Assembly: GCA_963170055.1 (NCBI GenBank)
Contig: CAUJGJ010000397.1
Coordinates: 1,030,001 to 1,052,500, forward strand
Reading direction: 5' to 3'
DNA length: 22,500 nucleotides
Source of the DNA: Halisarca cf. caerulea
Taxonomy: Eukaryota > Porifera > Demospongiae > Chondrillida > Halisarcidae
The position numbers and the translations under genes are program-made. This document shows positions 15,757-22,500 of this stretch, piece by piece. Position 1 is the first letter of the stretch; every line of letters starts with the position of its first letter. A model generated the notes under the pieces. The model was given only the letters and a program-made list of their open reading frames with translations. It made no database searches and was not told where the DNA came from.

Positions 15757-17841
15757 CTAATCTTCTTCTTCTTGGTCTTCATCCAAGTCATCATCCTCAT
15801 CAGAGTCTGCAATGGATTGGTTGAGTTTCTGATAGAATCCATGGTAGACAGGAGGAATAAAATCCAGCATCTGAATCAGATCATCAAGCTTTTTCTTGTT
15901 GATGGAACGTGGTCCATGATAGAGCTGCTGTAATGATGCTCGTCCTATATCTATTGGCCTTCCTTGGTGCATTGGCTTCAGGTTCACAATCTTCCACTGT
16001 TCAAGCTCATTGTGAGAACAGCGATACTTGTAAGATAGTGGAGCAGACTTCTCCACTCGGATCCACAATATTTTAAGCCAGTTGACTTTTTCCCCATCCT
16101 TGTTAGTTTTGCGATTCACTATAAACTTGGTAAAGTCACCGATTGCAAGGAAGTCCTCATTTTTCATCTCTCTCACAGAGAATGCATTCTTCCGACGGGC
16201 GTTGCGAATAAGAGTCCGCCAATCCTCAGGAACAAAGACATGCTGCGTACGTCTTCTGGCTGACTCAATGCTTCCAAAGTCCCTGTCATTAGGCAAGTAT
16301 GAGTGGCCGCTGATCATAAATTTGTGGTCTACCACCTCATACGAAAAGTCTTTACTGGCAGTTATGTAAAGCCATAAAGCAACAATGTTGATATTGCGAT
16401 TTTGACCCCCACACGCATCACTATAGAGTACTAGCCTTGTGGCACCACTTGCAATTTCCTTTATGTGTTTAACAATGCACGTACCTACTTCTTGTGAGCC
16501 CCGAGAAGCAATACTTTCGTCCCAGACATGCATGAACCCTTCACCTGTAGAGCAGCAGTGAATGCCTAGGTTATATGTCCACAGTTGTCTCTTGTAGAAA
16601 ACCACACTAGTACTCAGAAGGGGAGTGGGAAGACTTTGTTGTAAGTCGAAAGTAATCATATCGATATCCAGGTCCAACTGAGACAATGCTGTATCTTCTT
16701 TTAGCTGACTGTAAGCCCGATCAGCCTTACGCTTGTGCAACTCCCACCTGGCATTTAAACGTGCAACTTCTTCTGGGTCCTTTTCTGCATCTACTTTCAT
16801 CTTGAAAGTGTCACAAGACTTGCATGTGTCACTTTTTGGCCTATAGGAAACAAAGCCATACATGTTGTACATACTGTAACAGAAATCATAGATAAAAAAG
16901 AACACATATAGAGACAAGCAGTGCACTAGAGAACTTGAATAGTAAACTGACCTTCCAAAATGCAGGTTGTACGACTCATTGAAGACCTTTCGGTAAACCC
17001 ATCCACTTGCCACTGGCACAATATCTTTCTCAGAACAAGCTTCTTTGTACAGCAGGTACATCTTCGCAACTGACAACTGAGGTGATAGATACTCCCTAGG
17101 GGATTGTCAGCCCTAGAATAATGACTTTTGTAACGTGGAAATGATTCAATGTGGGCCTTGACAGAATCCATAATGTCATCAGGTGTCTTATTGGCCGGAG
17201 AGTGTTTTCCTCATTGGTCACGGTGGGGGGTGCCTCCCTCCGATTGCATAGCTTTCAATGCACGAGACAGTCTCCCATTTGATACCCCATGGATACGAAG
17301 AAAAGCACTTTTGCATACACTGATGGAACATAGTGCTGCATTCCTGACCGAATATTCATGTGTGTACTGCCTTCTGGAATTGTTTTTTCGTGAAGAATAG
17401 TGCCTTCGAACTTCTGTGATTTTAACACAGCCTACAAGGTATGCATTTTGGACATCAAAATTTCCCACCCCCCAAAAGCTGTCAAAGAGTTTCTTGCGCT
17501 GCACATCTCCTATCCTTTCAAAGCATTTTTGCTTGCACCCACAAGGAGTGTCATTCATCACCTTTCCAGTAACCTAGAAAACAGCAACATCTCAAAAAGA
17601 CTTCATAAGTGCAACAACACAGTAAACCTACTGTTTGTTTTCTTGTTGAAGTGTATTCTTGCCCACTGTTCCTAAGACGCTTCCTTTTACTCTTCTTCCA
17701 GTTGTCTACATTTTTCTTTCACTTCCTACTGGGTGTCTTCTCAAGTGAAGAGGTAAGAGAACCAGAAGATGTATCAGATAATCCAACAATAGGAGTAGAG
17801 CTGCCTCCCCCTGAAAACTCAGCCATTTTAGAAGACTCCAT
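15757..17841 (-). pseudogene. DUF7869-family gene, three exons, two TGA stops and one frameshift
   Basis: Exons on the minus strand: 17841-17632 (ATG), 17573-16952, 16840-15757 (TAG). Introns are 58 bp (GTAGGT...TTTCTAG) and 111 bp (GTCAGT...CCTATAG); both junctions are phase-consistent. N-terminal Ser/Lys-rich part, then a Cys-rich segment (PCGCKQKCFERI), SFWGVGNFDVQNAYLVGCV, HGVSNGRLSRAL, FPRYKSHYSRADNP, SDTCKSCD, and a C-terminal core: MITFDLQQSLPTP, LYSDACGGQNRN, GHSYLPNDRDFGSIE, then an acidic tail. Similar proteins occur in many animals as uncharacterised DUF7869 proteins. The spaced Asp/Asp/Glu-like motifs suggest an RNase H-like, transposase-derived fold (inference). In-frame TGA at 17721-17719 and 17213-17211, and a one-base loss near 17098-17102, make this copy probably non-functional unless these are sequence errors. 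Exon 3 alone is intact. Confidence 0.8.
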
Positions 17842-18322
17842 GTGGCATTAATGATGTCATCTAATTGGAATCCTCTGATTGGTCAATACAAGGTTAGCTC
17901 ATTCTGGCACTTAAAAGGGGCCAGTGGAAACGGCGGCGTTGGCGGAAATGGCGGCATTGGCGGAAACGTAGTATATTAAAATGGCAACTAGCCATTCGTC
18001 ACCGTCGAAGAATCAGCGGACGAAAACTGACTCACGCTTCTTTGTTTAGCGATTTGCTTGTAAAATCCCACTGAAGCTTGTTATATTACCAAAAAGTCGA
18101 CGTCTGAGTAACTAATTCACAATTAATGTACTATAATAATAGTCTATTTCCGCGGCGAAGACATGCTCAAACGAGAATGGGCATCCTACGTTAGATGACT
18201 GGGCCTGGTTTACTTTTTATCCGCCTGCCTGAGTGACAGTCCTCGCGTTGTAGGGCTAAAACTATATGGGTCTATAGAGTCTATTGGAAAAAGAAAGAAA
18301 TACGGAAGCGATTTGAACTTCA
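17842..18322. promoter_or_regulatory. Shared upstream region of two divergent genes
   Basis: It separates the DUF7869-type start (17841, minus) from the SWIM gene leader. It contains a GC-rich pair of 18-bp units with GGCGG(C/A)...TTGGCGGAAA (17931-17970), resembling E2F-like GCGGAAA words, and a CCAAT-type TTGGTCAA motif (ATTGGTCAAT at 17878-17887). No TATA box was assigned with confidence. A short reading frame at 17981-18049 has no support as a gene. Confidence 0.4.
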
Positions 18323-18382
18323 ATGGCGATGACCTCATCTTGCAACAATAGAACAAAGAGCAGCTGCAACTCGTCGGCATAG
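18323..18382 (+). promoter_or_regulatory. Upstream ORF in the leader of the SWIM gene
   Basis: ATG at 18323 opens a 19-codon frame ending at TAG 18380-18382, five bases before the main ATG at 18388. If the mRNA starts upstream of 18323, this uORF would lower or regulate translation of the main protein. Confidence 0.4.
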
Positions 18383-18387
18383 TCGCC

Positions 18388-18893
18388 ATGTCTTATGACC
18401 TGGATCTGGAAGACTGCAGTAGTCTGATGGAGGAAAATGAATCCAGGTAAACAGCAAAGATTATCGTTAACTTTTGTTCTCTTTGGTTAGTAACTGGTAG
18501 CAGCAGTACTTATTTGTTTGCTATTCCACTCCAGAGTTGAAATTGATCTCACAGACCAGTGCAAGCCTGATGCTGATGATTTGGATGTCATCAGTCTATC
18601 TTCTGACTGTAGCACTCCGCAGAAGAACCCAGCACAAGAACCAGTCATTACAGTTAAAAGAGAAATGAGGTAATTTTAGGCATTGCCAACAACTATTTTG
18701 CCATTATTTTGTAAATCAATATCTTTCTTGTTTCTATACTATAGTCCTCTGCTCTTTGACAGTGATTCAGATGCAGATGAAATACCTAAATACTTGGACT
18801 TAGATTCCCCAATAAAGGCAGTTTCACAAGTGACAGCAAATTCACAAACCTTTAGCAAGTATGTAATTATACAGTAAAAACTATTTTCAGGTG

Positions 18894-18942
<49 letters not shown>

Positions 18943-19028
18943 GTGTGGCTGCCTGCGTGTTTCTGTGTGTGTGTGGGGAGGTGTTTGTGTGCATGTGTGT
19001 GTGTGTGTGTGTGTGTATGTGTGTGTGT

Positions 19029-19072
<44 letters not shown>

Positions 19073-22000
19073 GCGTGAGTTGCAAAAATTTCCCAATATA
19101 TATTAACAATGTATGTTCTACCTTATAGGCATCAAGTAAAGCAGAAATTACACTGCGATGAAATTAAGCACTGGAACAATGATCCATGCCTGCCTATTCA
19201 TTCTCAACCGAAAGAACGAATCTCGACTACCGATGCCGTTAACATTATACTGGATGAAGACCTGCCAAGGAATAAAGTGTGCACTAAAACACCCACATTG
19301 GTGTCCATAAACTGCCTTTTTGTGGTCAATTGGGAGAAGCTGAAAAACCCAAAAGACTTGGCATGTGATGATATGGGATCGTGGCGACTAAATAAAACCT
19401 ATCGGAGCACGTTCAGCATTTGTACCAATACAGTTGTATTTTCCAAGCACAGCAAAAGAGCAGAGGGCAGCTACACTCTAATCAGGCGTTACTATTTTAA
19501 CAAATCATCCCCTGATGTTTGCAAAACCATGTGTACTGTACAAGGTGAATAAACTTGCAAACCTAATTATCATTCTACGAGACTAAGTATAGCCTAAGGC
19601 TTTTCACCTATCCCACTTTACTGTACATGTAATTGATGCTTGTTAAGAGCATACCGTATGGTGGGAAACTTTCGTGGGAGACAACCTTTGCAAATTTTGC
19701 AAATGAGAGAACTTTTGAGAAAGTTACGTATATTCGCGAAAATTCAGAAAAGTCTGATCCAAGTTATCTTCCTTGAACCTCTTCTGGATGATTCGTGATG
19801 GTTTTCTCTTGCGAAAGTTTCCCGCTATATATATATATAAACGAAACTCGTTAAAAACGGTAACGAAAATCAATAATGATAATGTTTGTATTTAATATAT
19901 CCAATTAATGGCATGTATCATAAGTATTGAGGTTTGGTACCAAAATTGGTATTGAGGTCCATTAGCCTACTTACCCTAGACTATGAGTGGTTCCTCCGTC
20001 TCTGTGTGTAATTTTGGTTCAAATGAGATGATTCCATGCATGCACACATGTCACCACAGTAGTGTACCTGCATGGTTTATCTGTGACTATAACTATTAGA
20101 ATGCATGTGGTTAGGGTTAGGGTTACTGCATGGAATAATATATTATAATACATTTCTCTTTTGCCTTCTCAGACCCAAAACAGAATCTAATGAACCATGC
20201 AATTGTGCAGTATCATTTTGATGGAGAGGAACATGCAGTAGCAGTCAAATCACATGGGAACTCTAAGAAACCTATGCAATCGGGCTATGTACGCACCTTT
20301 CCTAGCACTATGGAAGCGATCGCAACTGCAAGTAAATCACAGACACCTAAGAGTGCCGTGTACAGTGTCTCTTCACAGCTGGGGTGGATTATCAATGCAG
20401 AATCAGCTGGTTCATTGCCTAGAAATCAACAACAGGCAAAGGACCAGAGACGAAAATGGACAAGCTCGGGAGCTACAGATGATCCACTACTGGAAGCAAT
20501 GTTGATGTGTAAAGAGACAATGTCAGGCTTTGTACGAAGAGTGATGGGTGCACCTAATTACATGATTATTATAGCTGATGATCGGACACTCAATAACTTG
20601 TCCCGTTTCTGCTCAAATGCTGACAGCCCTCAGATTCTTTCAGTGGACCCTACCTTCAACTTGGGAAAATTTGATGTCACAGTCACAACTTATAAGCACC
20701 CTATGTTGCTGACAAACTCATCAAGCCATCCGAACATGTTGGGTCCCATTTTCATACATCAAAGAAAGAGATATGAAAACTACCAGTTTTTTGCCACGAG
20801 TCTTCTTGGCTTGAAACCAGACCTGAAGAACCTGCATGCTTTTGGCACAGACGGAGAAAAAGCTTTGGTTGATGCTTTTCAAGCAGCCTTTCCAAATGCA
20901 CTGCACCTAAGATGCTTTCTTCACTTCAAAGACAACCTCAGGAATAAGTTAGAACGTAGCATGCACATCCAACGGGATATTGCAAATGAGTTTATTGCCA
21001 ATGTTCTGGGGAGCGTCTTTGGTTGCGAGAAGGGGCTTGTTGATGCAGAAAGCAATGACATATTTGAGACCCAATTGCAAAGCCTTGAATCTCACTGGAA
21101 CCAAAAGGAAGAAGTGGTTACTGGTGCAACACCCATTTTCTACAATTGGTTTGTTGCCAATTGTTCCAGCACCATCAAAGAAGCAATGTTACCACACATT
21201 CGGAGCTCAGCAGGGTTAGGCTCACCCCCTGCCCCATACTACACAAATGCAGTAGAGTCTATCAACGGCCTATTGAAAAGGGAAAGTGGGAATAAAAAGT
21301 TGGACCTGTGTGAATTCATACAGTGTCTTCAACGTGTTCTCGATGCACAATACTCGGAAGTTGAACGTGCACTTGCAGGTCTAGGAGAGTATACCGTGGC
21401 TGAAAATTGTTTTGAATTTCGATTCACAGCTGGTGAATGGTGTCAGATGAACCAAGAGCAAAGGAAAAGAATCTTAAAGAAATTCCTCAACTACACGCCA
21501 CATGCTGATACTGTCTGCACACCTAGTTTGTTTGAAGTTGCTGGAGCTGGCAATGTCAATCCCCTCTATGCATTGCAGATCCCACCATATGTTGCTGACA
21601 CAATTTGGAGGAATCACAAGAAGCTCATGACGGATAACAACATTGTCAACGCACCTGGCTCTTCCAGTGGTAGTGCATGGATGGTGGCTGATCTAGGTGG
21701 AGGTCATCCACATTATGTCAAAATGGAGAGAGGACGATACATGTGTGATAAACAGTGTACATGTTATCAATCGATGAAAGTTTGTTCTCACATCATCGGC
21801 ATTGCATGCACGGAGAATAAACTCAGTGATTACATTGCCAAATTCTCCAAACCTGGGTCAGCAGTTACAGTCAACCTGACTACACTTGCGGAGAGTGGGT
21901 TGCCCCTTTCAAATGTTGGTAAGAAGCCATCTAAAAGGAAGGGGATGTCAAAGAAGATGAGTACCAAAGTGAAAAAGATAGTTTCAGATCAAACATCTTG

Positions 22001-22500
22001 GACTGTGAGAAAAGCCTTGTCTGTCACTGGTCTGTCCGCCTCTTCTCAGGCAGCCCACCAACTTCAGCCGTCACAAGGAGCCCACCAACTTCAGCCGTCA
22101 CAAGGAGCCCACCAACTTCAGCCATCGCAAGGAGCCAACCAACTTCAGCCGTCACAAGGAGCCCACCAACTTCAGCCGTCACAAGGAGCCAACCAACTTC
22201 AGCCGTCACAAGGAGCCCACCAACTTCAGCCGTCACAAGGAGCCCACCAACTTCAGCCGTCACAAGGAGCCCACCAACTTCAGCCGTCACAAGGAGCCCA
22301 CCAACTTCAGCCGTCACAGGGAAGCCACCAACTTCAGCCGTCACAAGGAGCCCACCAACTTCAGCCGTCACAAGGAGCCCACCAACTTCAGCCATCACAA
22401 GGAGCCAACCAACTTCAGCCGTCACAAGGAGCCCACCAACTTCAGCCATCACAAGGAGCCCACCAACTTCAGCCGTCACAGGGAAGCCACCAACTTCAGC
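18388..22500 (+). CDS. MULE-like DDE domain plus SWIM zinc-finger protein, five exons, 3' end outside window
   Basis: Exons 18388-18446, 18535-18669, 18745-18858, 19129-19544 and 20173-22500+, all bounded by GT/AG and phase-consistent (phases 2, 2, 2, 1); no internal stop over 1017 codons. Start: first in-frame ATG, good GCCATG context. Residues 1-95 are acidic, with SUMO-interaction-like words ([15 protein letters not shown]) and a VKRE sumoylation-like site. 96-240: domain with [13 protein letters not shown] and [18 protein letters not shown]. About 390-680: MULE-like transposase core, with Asp400 (ILSVDPTF), Asp468 (FGTDGEKAL), RCFLHF and Glu603 ([12 protein letters not shown]), a complete DDE triad. 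SWIM zinc finger C770-X-C772-X6-C779-X-H781. Basic linker (KRKGMSKKM), then 9-residue repeats from 870. Members occur in corals and sponges as uncharacterised proteins. Either a live Mutator-like transposase or a domesticated DNA-binding factor. It looks intact. Confidence 0.85.
18891..19072. repeat. (GT)n microsatellite in intron 3 of the SWIM gene
   Basis: Nearly pure GT tract interrupted by CTGCCTGC and GGGGAGG words, between exons 18745-18858 and 19129-19544. Frames on either strand here are low-complexity artefacts. Confidence 0.9.
19657..19829. mobile_element. 173-bp MITE-like element in intron 4
   Basis: Terminal inverted repeats of about 30 bp: the left end runs TATGGTGGGAAACTTTCG..., and the right end, read on the other strand, TATAGCGGGAAACTTTCG..., with about six mismatches over 30 bases. 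No ORF. The right end abuts a TATATATA tract, so a TA target duplication is plausible but not provable. Confidence 0.6.
20111..20125 (+). repeat. Short TTAGGG run
   Basis: TTAGGGTTAGGGTTA in intron 4 of the SWIM gene, two and a half copies of the animal telomere unit. Too short to argue for a healed break. Confidence 0.5.
22056..22500 (+). repeat. 27-bp in-frame tandem repeat (HQLQPSQGA)n
   Basis: About 16.5 copies of a 27-bp unit, encoding (H/N)QLQPSQG(A/S), run to the window end. Length is exactly a multiple of three, so the frame is kept. Variants CAC/AAC at codon 1, CCG/CCA at codon 5 and GGAGCC/GGAAGC at the end are shared between distant copies, pointing to a higher-order pattern. It forms the Gln/Pro-rich C-terminal tail of the SWIM protein. 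Confidence 0.95.

Noticed and set aside
18867..19128. His/Thr-rich frames on both strands
   Set aside because: They lie in the GT repeat of intron 3 and are artefacts.
20111..20125. Interstitial telomere
   Set aside because: Only two and a half TTAGGG units; expected by chance in a repeat-rich genome.
22024..22479. 151-codon minus-strand frame of VTAEVGGLL repeats
   Set aside because: Antisense shadow of the 27-bp coding repeat; the plus frame is continuous with the DDE/SWIM exon.
22056..22500. CRISPR-like regular repeat spacing
   Set aside because: Units are contiguous with no unique spacers, and they are in frame with a protein.

Overview
The window looks like transposon-rich nuclear DNA from a marine invertebrate. 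A demosponge such as Amphimedon is my best guess, because introns are very short (43-111 bp in several places), GT/GA microsatellites are abundant, and the gene families (BEN-domain protein, DUF7869 protein, SWIM zinc-finger/MULE-like protein, IN-before-RT Ty3/gypsy elements) are ones I associate with sponges, corals and similar genomes. The species is an inference; nothing in the sequence names it. There are no bacterial-type operons, no rRNA or tRNA genes and no CRISPR array.

Layout. (1) 1-2594, plus strand: 3' part of a spliced gene with a coiled coil and a C-terminal BEN domain. (2) 2640-2943: array of short palindromes around ACAAGCTTGT. (3) 2944 to about 6379, minus strand: decayed Ty3/gypsy retrotransposon with one LTR, a tRNA-Leu-type primer site, gag, integrase and then reverse transcriptase (copia-like order). 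Its protease segment lies in the opposite orientation. (4) 6394-13545: a 5'-truncated non-LTR retrotransposon with a restriction-like endonuclease (RLE), flanked on both sides by GA/GT microsatellites. It has been broken twice, by a 511-bp AT-rich insertion (7652-8162) and by a full-length second RLE retrotransposon (8271-12384, minus strand) with an intact ORF of about 1199 codons and a 16-bp target duplication. (5) 13546-15756: a graveyard with a LINE 3' fragment, a pogo/Tigger-type HTH remnant and several strong hairpins. (6) 15757-17841, minus strand: a spliced DUF7869-family gene with two in-frame TGA codons and one frameshift. (7) 18388-22500, plus strand: a spliced, apparently intact gene for a MULE-like DDE domain plus SWIM zinc finger. 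It ends in an in-frame 27-bp tandem repeat that runs off the window.

How the parts relate. Genes 6 and 7 are head to head, 546 bp between start codons, sharing one upstream region, and both look transposon-derived; this pair is the most interesting non-trivial arrangement. The retroelements give a relative order of events. The GA-flanked element came before both of its insertions, and the intact RLE element is probably among the youngest. Several breaks are TGA or TAG codons where the family normally has an Arg or Gln codon, as expected from C-to-T decay in a methylated genome. The coding regions in 1-2594 and 18388-22500 are my own splice-site reconstructions, checked only for phase consistency.
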